A stretch of DNA of 64,000 bases from Erythrobacter sp. CCH5-A1. Lineage in GTDB: Bacteria > Pseudomonadota > Alphaproteobacteria > Sphingomonadales > Sphingomonadaceae. A program made the translations under genes and the position numbers. A model generated the notes under the pieces. It saw nothing but the letters and a program-made list of their open reading frames with translations, searched no databases and was not told where the DNA came from. Positions 50,379-58,636 of this stretch are shown here, piece after piece (within the stretch, counting starts at the first letter, position 1; each line of letters opens with the position of its first letter). The stretch spans positions 1-64,000 of the forward strand of contig NZ_LSKQ01000267.1 in assembly GCF_001557115.1 (NCBI RefSeq). Direction: 5' to 3'.

Positions 50379-52637
50379 ATGGTCGAGTCGCGTGGAGCCG
50401 GAACACTGTTCGGGGCGCTGATCGGGGGGCTGGCGCTGGCGGCCATGCCGCTCGCGGCGCAGGAGAGCAAGGTCAAGCCGGTGCCTCCCGGCCCGGTGCG
50501 GATCCTCACCCCCGAGATGATCGAGACCCGGCCTGCGCCCCCGCCGCCGCCGGTCGACCCCGCGCTCGCAGCGCCCGAGCCCGACACCCGCCCGTCCTAT
50601 CAGGAGCCGCGCTACCGCAAGCTTGCCGATCCCGAGTTCGAACCCTTCGCCGATGAAGGCGAATTCCGGCGGCTCATGCGCGCGATCGAGAAGGCCCGCC
50701 GCAGCGAGGGACGCCGCCGCTATGGCGCAGCGGACGGGGGCCAAACGGTCATCGCGCTGATGCAGGATGCCGAGCCCGAATGCGCCGTGCCCGAGGATTG
50801 CCCTGCGGAGGACAGTGGTGATCGCAGTATCGTCGTCACCGGCACGCGCGTGACCCCCACCGCAATGTCTAGCCCGGTGGCCGTCACTGCCGTTACCACC
50901 GCCAACGGCCAGAACATCACCAACACCCAGGTCGCCGCCGTCGACGAGGGCGATATCGTCAAGCTGATCGGCGAATATCTGCTGGTGCTGCAGGATGGCC
51001 GGGTGTTCGCGGTGCACTATCCCACCATGCGCCTCACCGACCGCGTCGATGTCTACCGCAAGGACAAGGACGGCGAACCGATCGGCGCGGACTGGTATGA
51101 CGAGATGCTGGTGCAGGGCGACCAGATCATCGTCACCGCCTACAGCTATCAGGACGATGCGACCGAAATCACCGTCCTGAAGCTCGATCAGACGAAGGGC
51201 ACGGTCGCGGTGCGCGGCGTGTTCCTGATTTCGTCGGACGATTATTACGACGTCGACAATTACGCGACCCGGATCGTGGGCGACAAGCTGGTGGTCTACA
51301 CCCCCTACGAGGCCGACGACCTGCTCAGCCGCCGCGGCCGCCCCGCGATCCGGCGCTGGAGCGCGGCGGAGGAGTTCGACGACGCGCGTGGACAAGGGCG
51401 CGCCCTGCTCGATATCCGCAAGGTCTATCGCCCGGTGTTCGGGGTACGCGATCCGTGGGTGCACACGGTTTCGGTCTGCCCTCTGGGCGAGGTCACCACC
51501 AAGGGTCTCGAATGCGAGACGACCGGGTTCGTGGGCTCGGACATGGCCGAAATGTTCGTTGCGGGCGATGCGGTCTATCTGTGGACGCTCGCGAGCGGAT
51601 CGGACGAACTGGCGTGGGATTCCTGCCCCGCCGGAACCCCCGCACCGCGCTTTGGCGAAGTGCCCCCGGCGGCAGTCTATCGCATCCCGCTGGGGCGCGG
51701 CGAGGTTGAGGTGATGGGCGCGCGCGGGATGCCGGTCGACCAGTTCGGGATGGACGCCAATGCCCGCCGCTTCCGCGCGTTGCCGAGCCTGTTGCGCAAC
51801 GGCTGCGACGATGATGGCGAAACCCAGCGGCAGTTCGCGCTGTTCGATGCCTCGCAGCAGCGCTTTTCGGATTACTATGCCGCCGCCACCGAGCGCGAAT
51901 TCACTCCCGTGCCCCCGGTTGGCGGCAACGGGATCGAGAACCGCTTCACCAGCGAATACCTCGTCTATGGCGGGCGTGACGGCTATTGGCGCCGCCCGCC
52001 CGACGATGCCGACGAGCGCGAGCGAGCGCTGGCGGGTTCGATCACCGTGGTGCCCTTGTCGCGCCCCGCGCAGCCGCAGCGCATCGCGCTCGGCCACAAT
52101 CTCATCCGGCTCGAGAAGATCGGTGACGGCGCGGTGATCGCCAATGGCTATGCCAATGAGGAGGGCCTCAGGGTCAGCTTCGTGACGCTCGCAAGGGACG
52201 GGGCAGGGGCCACACTCGGCACCTCGGCGATGCTGCCGGGGCGCTACGAGAGCGAGGGCCGCAGCCATGCCTTCAACGCCACCATCACTGCCGCGGGCGA
52301 CGGGATGCTCGGCGTGCCGACCGTGACCCGGATCGAGAACTCCAAGGGCTACTGGTGGTATTCGGATGTGTCCGACCTCTCGTTCCTCGGCTTCGATGGC
52401 ATGGGGACGCTCGGCGATGCCGGCCTGATCGCCGCCACGCCCGAGGATCAAGTGAAGACCGGCGAGGGCTATGATTGCGAAGTCTCGTGCATCGACTGGT
52501 ACGGCAATGCCCGCCCGATCTTCCTTGCAGGCAAGGTCTATGGCCTGATGGGGACCGAGCTGGTCGAGGCCGAGGTGGTGACCGGAAAGGTCGCCGAGCG
52601 CCGCAGGGTCGATCTGACGGGGTCGCTGATGCGCTGA
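50379..52637 (+). CDS. Secreted beta-propeller domain protein (Beta_propel family)
   Basis: A 752-residue exported protein. The signal peptide ends MPLAAQ and a Pro-rich linker follows (about 32-75). The motif NTQVAAVDEGDIVKLIGEYLLVLQDGRVFAV near 188 is typical of the large secreted beta-propeller family first seen in archaea and Bacillus, and repeated strand patterns continue to the end. A CAVPEDC pair precedes it. Function in this family is unknown; a polymer- or protein-binding role at the cell surface is a guess. ATG follows AGGAG-type purines. Confidence 0.82.
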   Translation: MVESRGAGTLFGALIGGLALAAMPLAAQESKVKPVPPGPVRILTPEMIETRPAPPPPPVDPALAAPEPDTRPSYQEPRYRKLADPEFEPFADEGEFRRLMRAIEKARRSEGRRRYGAADGGQTVIALMQDAEPECAVPEDCPAEDSGDRSIVVTGTRVTPTAMSSPVAVTAVTTANGQNITNTQVAAVDEGDIVKLIGEYLLVLQDGRVFAVHYPTMRLTDRVDVYRKDKDGEPIGADWYDEMLVQGDQIIVTAYSYQDDATEITVLKLDQTKGTVAVRGVFLISSDDYYDVDNYATRIVGDKLVVYTPYEADDLLSRRGRPAIRRWSAAEEFDDARGQGRALLDIRKVYRPVFGVRDPWVHTVSVCPLGEVTTKGLECETTGFVGSDMAEMFVAGDAVYLWTLASGSDELAWDSCPAGTPAPRFGEVPPAAVYRIPLGRGEVEVMGARGMPVDQFGMDANARRFRALPSLLRNGCDDDGETQRQFALFDASQQRFSDYYAAATEREFTPVPPVGGNGIENRFTSEYLVYGGRDGYWRRPPDDADERERALAGSITVVPLSRPAQPQRIALGHNLIRLEKIGDGAVIANGYANEEGLRVSFVTLARDGAGATLGTSAMLPGRYESEGRSHAFNATITAAGDGMLGVPTVTRIENSKGYWWYSDVSDLSFLGFDGMGTLGDAGLIAATPEDQVKTGEGYDCEVSCIDWYGNARPIFLAGKVYGLMGTELVEAEVVTGKVAERRRVDLTGSLMR

Positions 52638-52696
52638 ACAGGGACGGCGTGATTGCCGTTTGGCAAGCGCGCGACTAGGCGTTAGGGGCCATGTCC

Positions 52697-53440
52697 ATGC
52701 CGCATCGCCGCCCCCTCGCGCCCGGTTTCGTCGCTGTTCTTGCCGCCCTCGCACTGCCCGCACTTGCGGCGTGCGACGCGATCGCGCCCGCCGCCTCGGA
52801 CCGGCCCGAAACCGCGCTCGAGTTCCCCGCGCCCGACCGCCCCGTCGCCGCGGTCGTCTCGACCCAGTTCTCCAACGAGGATGCGCGCGACGAGCGCAAC
52901 GAGGCCAAGGTCGTGATGGACCTTGCCGCGATCCGCCCGGGCATGACCGTGGCCGATATCGGCGCGGGCGAGGGCTATTACACCGTGCGCCTCGCCGAGC
53001 GCGTGGGCGCGGACGGCCGCGTGCTGGCGCAGGACATCAGCCGCGAGGCATTGGACCGGCTCGGGCGACGGGTGGAGCGCGAGCGGCTCGAGAATATCTC
53101 GATCAAGCTCGGCGGAATCGACAACCCGCAGCTTCCGGCCGACAGTTTCGACCGCATCTTCATGGTGCACATGTACCACGAAGTGACCGAGCCCTACGCT
53201 TTCCTGTGGAACCTGTGGCCCGCGCTCAATGCGGGCGGGCAGATCGTGGTCGTGGAAAGCGACAGCCCGGTCGGCCGCCACGGCTTGCCTCACACGGTGC
53301 TGTTCTGCGAATTCGAGGCGGTGGGCTACGTGCTCGTCGAATATATCGAGCGGCCCGACATCAAGGGCTATTTCGCGCGCTTCGAGCGCGGCCGCGAACG
53401 CACCGCGCCCGACAAGATCAAGGTCTGCGATGCCGGCTGA
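52697..53440 (+). CDS. Lipoprotein-type class I methyltransferase
   Basis: A 247-residue protein with a complete SAM-methyltransferase fold behind a lipoprotein signal: PHRRPLAPGFVAVLAALALP then ALAAC. SAM motif VADIGAGEGYYTVRL, acidic loop AQDISREAL, and IFMVHMYHEVTEPYAFLWNL are clear. Similar exported predicted methyltransferases (COG4798 type) exist, but SAM is not known to be present in the periplasm, so the activity is in doubt. ATG 52697 is preferred to ATG 52691 because AGGGG lies eight bases before it. Confidence 0.78.
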   Translation: MPHRRPLAPGFVAVLAALALPALAACDAIAPAASDRPETALEFPAPDRPVAAVVSTQFSNEDARDERNEAKVVMDLAAIRPGMTVADIGAGEGYYTVRLAERVGADGRVLAQDISREALDRLGRRVERERLENISIKLGGIDNPQLPADSFDRIFMVHMYHEVTEPYAFLWNLWPALNAGGQIVVVESDSPVGRHGLPHTVLFCEFEAVGYVLVEYIERPDIKGYFARFERGRERTAPDKIKVCDAG

Positions 53441-53533
53441 CGCCGCGCAGGCGCCGAGGTTGCCGAGCGGGGCTGCGCGCACTATGGCAAGAATTCGAAA
53501 TACCGCGCCACAGGGGCGCAGAGGGGATCTTCA

Positions 53534-54937
53534 TTGTTCAAGGGATTGAGCCCGATCGTATACGGCGGGCGTGAAGTGTGGCCGCTGGTCGAAGGCGGCA
53601 AGGGCGTGTCGGCAACCAACCATGCAAGCTCTGGGGCCTGGGCGGCCGCCGGCGGGATCGGCACGGTGAGCGCGGTCAACGCCGACAGCTATGACGATAA
53701 CGGCAACGTCATCCCCCAGATCTACCACGGCCGCACCCGCGAGGAGCGCCATCTGGAGCTGATCCGCTACGCCATCGAAGGCGCCACCACGCAGGTCAAG
53801 AAGGCCTACGAGATCGCCAACGGCAAGGGCGCGATCAACATCAACGTGCTGTGGGAAATGGGCGGGGCGCAAGCCGTGCTCGAAGGCGTGCTCGAACGCA
53901 CCCGGGGGCTGGTTACGGGCGTCACCTGCGGCGCTGGGATGCCCTACAAGCTCGCCGAGATCGCGGCGCGCTTCAACGTCAATTACCTGCCCATCGTCAG
54001 CTCCGGCCGCGCCTTCCGCGCGCTGTGGAAGCGCTCCTACCACAAGGTCGCCGAGCTGATGGCGGCGGTGGTCTATGAAGATCCGTGGCTGGCGGGCGGG
54101 CACAACGGCCTCTCCAATGCCGAGGACCCCACCAAGCCCGAGGACCCGTACCCCCGCGTCAAGGTGCTGCGCGAGACGATGCGCGCCGAGGGCGTCTCCG
54201 ACGACGTGCCGATCGTGATGGCGGGCGGCGTGTGGTATCTGCGCGAGTGGGAGAACTGGATCGACAATCCCGAGCTCGGCAAGATCGCCTTCCAGTTCGG
54301 CACGCGGCCATTGCTGACGCAGGAAAGCCCGATCCCGCAGATCTGGAAGGACATGCTGCGCACCGTCGAGCCGGGCGACGTGCTGCTCCACAAGTTCTCG
54401 CCCACCGGCTTCTATTCGAGCGCGGTCAAGACCCCGTTCCTCTACGACCTGATGCACCGCTCGGAGCGCCAGATCCCCTTCTTCAAGCGCGGCGAGGAAG
54501 AGGGCACGGTCCAGCTCGGCGAAGACGGCAAGGCGAGGAGCTTCTGGGTGCGCCCCGAGGACAAGACCAGGGCCGGAATGTGGATGCGCGCCGGGCACAC
54601 CGAGCCCCTCAAGACCCCCGAGGGCACGATCGTCTTCGTCACCCCCGAGGCGCGCGACACGATCCGCAAGGACCAGCAGGACTGCATGGGCTGCCTGTCG
54701 CATTGCGGCTTCTCGGCGTGGAAGGACCACGACGACTACACCACCGGCCGCCTCGCCGATCCGAGGAGCTTCTGCATCCAGAAGACCCTGCAGGACATCG
54801 CCCACGGCGACGACCCGGACAACAACCTCGCCTTTGCGGGCCACGCGGCCTACCGCTTCAAGACCGACCCCTTCTTCTCGAACGGCTACACCCCGAGCGT
54901 GGGGGAGCTGGTCGAGCGGATTTTGACCGGCGACTGA
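53534..54937 (+). CDS. Nitronate monooxygenase / flavin oxidoreductase family protein
   Basis: A 467-residue TIM-barrel FMN enzyme of the 2-nitropropane dioxygenase family. ATNHASSGAWAAAGGIGTVSA, GVTCGAGMPYKLAEIA and VMAGGVWYLREWENW are barrel strands around FMN. Two features are unusual: the protein is longer than typical nitronate monooxygenases, and CMGCLSHCGFSAWKDHDD near 382-399 could bind metal. The start is TTG 53534 with GAGGGGA six bases upstream; no ATG lies nearby in frame. Real substrate unknown. Confidence 0.82.
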   Translation: MFKGLSPIVYGGREVWPLVEGGKGVSATNHASSGAWAAAGGIGTVSAVNADSYDDNGNVIPQIYHGRTREERHLELIRYAIEGATTQVKKAYEIANGKGAININVLWEMGGAQAVLEGVLERTRGLVTGVTCGAGMPYKLAEIAARFNVNYLPIVSSGRAFRALWKRSYHKVAELMAAVVYEDPWLAGGHNGLSNAEDPTKPEDPYPRVKVLRETMRAEGVSDDVPIVMAGGVWYLREWENWIDNPELGKIAFQFGTRPLLTQESPIPQIWKDMLRTVEPGDVLLHKFSPTGFYSSAVKTPFLYDLMHRSERQIPFFKRGEEEGTVQLGEDGKARSFWVRPEDKTRAGMWMRAGHTEPLKTPEGTIVFVTPEARDTIRKDQQDCMGCLSHCGFSAWKDHDDYTTGRLADPRSFCIQKTLQDIAHGDDPDNNLAFAGHAAYRFKTDPFFSNGYTPSVGELVERILTGD

Positions 54938-54957
54938 CGCGGCGCTAGGACGCGGCG

Positions 54958-55656
54958 ATGGACGATAGCTCTCCGCCGCCGCTCTCGCTCTGGGTTCGCG
55001 AGTTGCCGATCACGGTGCCGATCGTGCTTGCGCCGCTGCGCCGCCCGCGCGCGGTTGCGGGCGCGCGGGACGGGGCGGGGCAGCCGGTGCTGGTCATCCC
55101 CGGAATCCTCTCGAGCGACAGCGCTACCGCGCTGTTGCGCCGCACGCTCGATGTGGCGGGATACCGCGCCTATGCCTCCGACCTCGGCTTCCTCACGGGC
55201 ATCCAGCCCAAGGTGCTCGCCCGCGCGCTCGACCGTCTGGCCGAGGTGGCCGAGGCCGAGCAGCGCAAGGTCGCGCTGGTCGGGTGGAGCCTCGGCGGGC
55301 TCTATGCCCGCGTGCTGGCGCAGCGCCATCCGGAACTGGTCGAGCTGGTGATGACGCTGGGCACGCCTTTCTCGGGCGACCGGCGCGCGAACAATGCCTG
55401 GCGGCTTTACGAGGCGATCAACGGCCACAAGGTCGATGCGCCGCCGGTGCCCGACGACCCCTCTGTAAAGCCGCCGGTCAAGACGATCGCCTTGTGGTCG
55501 CGCAAGGACGGCGTGATCGCGCCCGCCGCCGCGCGAGGTCTGCCGCATGAGCGCGATGCCGAGATCGAAGTGCCCTTCCACCACTTCGCCCTCGCCTCCA
55601 GCCGGCCCTCGATCGAGCGGGTGGTGACGGAGCTCGGGCAGGCGCTTGCAGGTTAG
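54958..55656 (+). CDS. Alpha/beta hydrolase (lipase-like)
   Basis: A 232-residue alpha/beta hydrolase. VLVIPGILSSDSATALL is the first strand and oxyanion loop, GWSLGGLYARVLAQRHPE gives Ser111 as nucleophile, VKTIALWSRKDGVIAP supplies the acid, and HHFALASSRPS the His. The pattern is that of PGAP1/lipase-class enzymes acting on lipids or esters. No signal peptide. AGGA lies upstream of ATG 54958. Its stop overlaps the convergent dehydrogenase stop by four bases. Confidence 0.83.
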   Translation: MDDSSPPPLSLWVRELPITVPIVLAPLRRPRAVAGARDGAGQPVLVIPGILSSDSATALLRRTLDVAGYRAYASDLGFLTGIQPKVLARALDRLAEVAEAEQRKVALVGWSLGGLYARVLAQRHPELVELVMTLGTPFSGDRRANNAWRLYEAINGHKVDAPPVPDDPSVKPPVKTIALWSRKDGVIAPAAARGLPHERDAEIEVPFHHFALASSRPSIERVVTELGQALAG

Positions 55657-56663
55657 CGCACCAGCGCGGTCAGGACCTGATCGGGCGGGCGGTGCCCGTC
55701 GGCCCACATGCGGATGTTGGCGATCACTTTGTGCCCCGAATCCTCGCGGCCCTCGGCGGTGGCGCTGCCGATGTGGGGGAGGGTCATCACGTTGGGGTGG
55801 GCGATGAGGCGCGGGTCGACATGGGGCTCGTTCGGGTAGACGTCGAGGCCTGCGCCCGCGAGGTGGCCCGATTCGAGCGCAGCGATCAGCGCCTCCTGAT
55901 CGATCAACTCGCCGCGCGCGGTGTTCACGATGCTGCTGCCCGGCTTCATCAGCGCGATCCGGCGCGCGTCGACCAAGTGGCGGGTCTCTTCGGTGAGCGG
56001 GCAGTGGAGCGTGAGGATGTCGGCCTCGGCCATCAGCGTGTCGACATCGGCGACATAGCGCGCGCCGAGCATCCGTTCCAATGCCTCGGGCAGCTGCTTG
56101 CGATTGGTATAGGCGATTTCGAGCCCGAAGGCGCGGGCGCGGTGGGCGACCGCCTGGCCGATGCGGCCCATGCCGACGATGCCGAGCACCTTGCCTGCGA
56201 GCTTGCGGCCCAGCAGCCCCGAGGGCGCCCAGCCGGTCCACTCGCCCCGCCGCACCAGCGCGGTGCCCTCGCGGATGCGGCGCGGCACGCCGATGATCCC
56301 AGCCATCGCGAGGTCGGCGGTGTCGTCGGTAAAGACGCCCGGCGTGTTGGTGACGATGATTTTCCGAGAGGCGGCGGCGGCAAGGTCGATATGTTCCGTG
56401 CCCGCGCCGAAGCTGGCGATGAGGCCAAGTCGCTCGCCTGCGCCCGCGATGAGATCGGCGTCGATCTTGTCGGTCACGGTCGGCACCAGCACGTCGCAAT
56501 CGCGCATCGCGGCCGCCAGCTGCTCGCGCGTCATCGGCACGTCGGCCTCGTTCAGCACCACGTCGAACAGCTCGCGCATCCGCGCCTCGACCCCCGGCAT
56601 CAGGTGGCGGGTGACGATCACGCGCGGCGGGCTGGCGAGCGGGCGGGAAGGGCGCTGGGTCAT
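55653..56663 (-). CDS. D-2-hydroxyacid dehydrogenase (glyoxylate/hydroxypyruvate reductase-like)
   Basis: A 336-residue NAD(P)-dependent dehydrogenase. The dinucleotide motif GMGRIGQAVAHRARAFG is near 168, the catalytic Arg is in NTARGELID, and LPHIGSATAEGRE supplies the catalytic His. The motif pattern fits the GyaR group that reduces glyoxylate and hydroxypyruvate. ATG 56663 is clear. Divergent from the SH3 protein gene by 96 bases. Confidence 0.9.
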   Translation of the reverse strand: MTQRPSRPLASPPRVIVTRHLMPGVEARMRELFDVVLNEADVPMTREQLAAAMRDCDVLVPTVTDKIDADLIAGAGERLGLIASFGAGTEHIDLAAAASRKIIVTNTPGVFTDDTADLAMAGIIGVPRRIREGTALVRRGEWTGWAPSGLLGRKLAGKVLGIVGMGRIGQAVAHRARAFGLEIAYTNRKQLPEALERMLGARYVADVDTLMAEADILTLHCPLTEETRHLVDARRIALMKPGSSIVNTARGELIDQEALIAALESGHLAGAGLDVYPNEPHVDPRLIAHPNVMTLPHIGSATAEGREDSGHKVIANIRMWADGHRPPDQVLTALVR

Positions 56664-56759
56664 GGGGCGAGGGCTAATCCCTCAAACCCTTGGCGGTCAA
56701 GGCGCAGGAAGTCACGCGAGGCTTGAATCGGTGAAGCGGAAGGCGCTATCGCTTGGGGA

Positions 56760-57257
56760 ATGAGGGGACTGCGCCAAATCATCGCTTGTGTGCTCGCGCT
56801 GGTGCTTGCCGCCGGAACGCTCTTCGCCCCGGCGCATGCGCAGGACCGCGTGCTGCCCTATTGGGCGGCGCTGCGGTTCGAGAAGGTCAACATGCGCGTG
56901 GGGCCGAGCGCCGAATACCCGGTCGTCTGGGTCTACGCGCGCAAGGGGTTCCCGGTGAAGGTGCTGCGCATCCGCGAGGGCTGGCGCCTGGTCGAGGACC
57001 ACGAGGGCACGCAGGGGTGGATTTCAGCCAGCCAGCTCGATCCCGAACGCGGCGGGATGGTGATCGGGCAAGGGCTCGCCGAAGTGCGCGCTGCCGCCGA
57101 TCCGGCCTCGGCGGTGAAATGGCGGGCGGAGCCCGGGGTGATTGCCCGCATGAAGAAGTGCAAGGCCGGGTGGTGCGAGGTCGACATCGCCGGGCGCAAG
57201 GGCTTCATCGCCGCCGCGCGCCTGTGGGGCTCGCAGGACCTGCCGGGCGACGAGTGA
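56760..57257 (+). CDS. Secreted bacterial SH3-domain protein
   Basis: A 165-residue exported protein. The signal peptide ends PAHAQ. Two SH3-like repeats follow: KVNMRVGPSAEYPVVWVYARKG (about 40-61) with LVEDHEGTQGWISASQL, and EVRAAADPASAVKWRAEPGVIA with CKAGWCEVDIAGRKGFIAAARLWG. This is the SH3_4 layout found beside cell-wall enzymes and thought to bind peptidoglycan or act as an inhibitor. Function not established. Confidence 0.85.
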   Translation: MRGLRQIIACVLALVLAAGTLFAPAHAQDRVLPYWAALRFEKVNMRVGPSAEYPVVWVYARKGFPVKVLRIREGWRLVEDHEGTQGWISASQLDPERGGMVIGQGLAEVRAAADPASAVKWRAEPGVIARMKKCKAGWCEVDIAGRKGFIAAARLWGSQDLPGDE

Positions 57258-57281
57258 TGCTCGCCGCCCGGCGGTAGGGTA

Positions 57282-58478
57282 TCAGACCAGCTCGATCGCG
57301 ACCGCGGTGGCCTCGCCCCCGCCGATGCACAGCGAGGCGACGCCGCGCTTCAGCCCCTTGGCCTTCAAGGCCGCAATCAGCGTGACGATGATCCGCGCGC
57401 CGCTTGCGCCGATGGGGTGGCCGAGCGCCGTGCCGCCGCCGTTGACGTTGATCTTCTCGTGCGGAATGCCGAGGTCGCGCATTGCGAACATCGCGACGCA
57501 GGCGAAGGCCTCGTTGACCTCGAACAGGTCGACATCGTCCACGCCCCAGCCGGCGCGCGCGAGCACCTTCTGGATCGCAGGGATCGGCGCGGTGGTGAAC
57601 TGCGCCGGAGCGTGGGCGTGCGCGGCGGTGGCGATGACGCGCGCGACCGGTGTGAGGCCCTTCGCCTCGGCGACGCTCGCGCGGGTGAGGACGAGCGCGG
57701 CCGCACCGTCCGAAATCGAGGATGAGGTCGCCGCGGTGATCGTCCCGTCCTTGGCGAAGGCAGGCTTCAGCTGCGGGATCTTGTCGGGGCGGCCCTTCGA
57801 AGGTGCCTCGTCATGCTCGACCACGACATCGCCCGCGCGGGTGCTGACCGTCACCGGCACCACCTCGTCGGCGAAGGCGCCGCTCGCGATCGCCTTGTTG
57901 GCGCGGGCAAGCGACTCGATGGAGTAGGCGTCCATCTCCTCGCGGGTCATCTGGTACTGGTTGGCGGTTTCCTGCGCGAAGGTGCCCATCGCGCGGCCCG
58001 GCTCGTAGGCGTCTTCAAGGCCGTCGAGGAACATGTGGTCATAGGCGGTGTCATGGCCCAGCCGCGCGCCCGAGCGGTGCTTCTTGAGGAGATAGGGGGC
58101 ATTGGTCATGCTCTCCATCCCGCCCGCGACAACCACGTCGATCGTGCCGCTGGCGAGCGCCTCGGCGCCCATGATCACGGTCTGCATGCCGCTGCCGCAG
58201 ACCTTGTTGACCGTGGTCGCCTGAACCGAAAGCGGAAGTCCCGCCTTGATCGCCGCCTGCCGCGCCGGGGCCTGGCCGAGGCCAGCCGGAAGCACGCAGC
58301 CCATATAGGCGCGGTCGATATCCTCGCCGCTGACGCCCGCGCGCTCGACCGCGGCCTTCACCGCGATGGCGCCCAGATCGGTCGCGGCCACCTCGGCCAG
58401 CGCGCCCTGCATCGCGCCCATCGGGGTGCGGGCGTAGGACAGGATGACGACGGGATCGGCGGGGGAAAGCTGGGTCAT
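57282..58478 (-). CDS. Acetyl-CoA C-acetyltransferase (thiolase)
   Basis: A 398-residue thiolase. Cys94 in VNKVCGSGMQT is the acylated nucleophile, GGGTALGHPIGASGAR holds the catalytic His and LCIGGGEATAVAIE the second Cys. Condenses two acetyl-CoA or cleaves acetoacetyl-CoA; with no beta-oxidation genes beside it, the biosynthetic direction (AtoB/PhaA type) is as likely. ATG 58478 is chosen because the longer frame adds unrelated sequence. Divergent from the aldehyde dehydrogenase. Confidence 0.92.
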   Translation of the reverse strand: MTQLSPADPVVILSYARTPMGAMQGALAEVAATDLGAIAVKAAVERAGVSGEDIDRAYMGCVLPAGLGQAPARQAAIKAGLPLSVQATTVNKVCGSGMQTVIMGAEALASGTIDVVVAGGMESMTNAPYLLKKHRSGARLGHDTAYDHMFLDGLEDAYEPGRAMGTFAQETANQYQMTREEMDAYSIESLARANKAIASGAFADEVVPVTVSTRAGDVVVEHDEAPSKGRPDKIPQLKPAFAKDGTITAATSSSISDGAAALVLTRASVAEAKGLTPVARVIATAAHAHAPAQFTTAPIPAIQKVLARAGWGVDDVDLFEVNEAFACVAMFAMRDLGIPHEKINVNGGGTALGHPIGASGARIIVTLIAALKAKGLKRGVASLCIGGGEATAVAIELV

Positions 58479-58636
58479 GGCAAAGTCCTTTGCTTTGACG
58501 GTGAGATATCGGGCGCGATGTAATGATGGCAGGCGTGCATGGCAATCGCGAGGCAACCATGCGCCTTGCGCTCGCACACGTATTCCGCAACAACGCGTCG
58601 CAAATCAAAACGCATATGTCCGAACGGGAGAACGAC

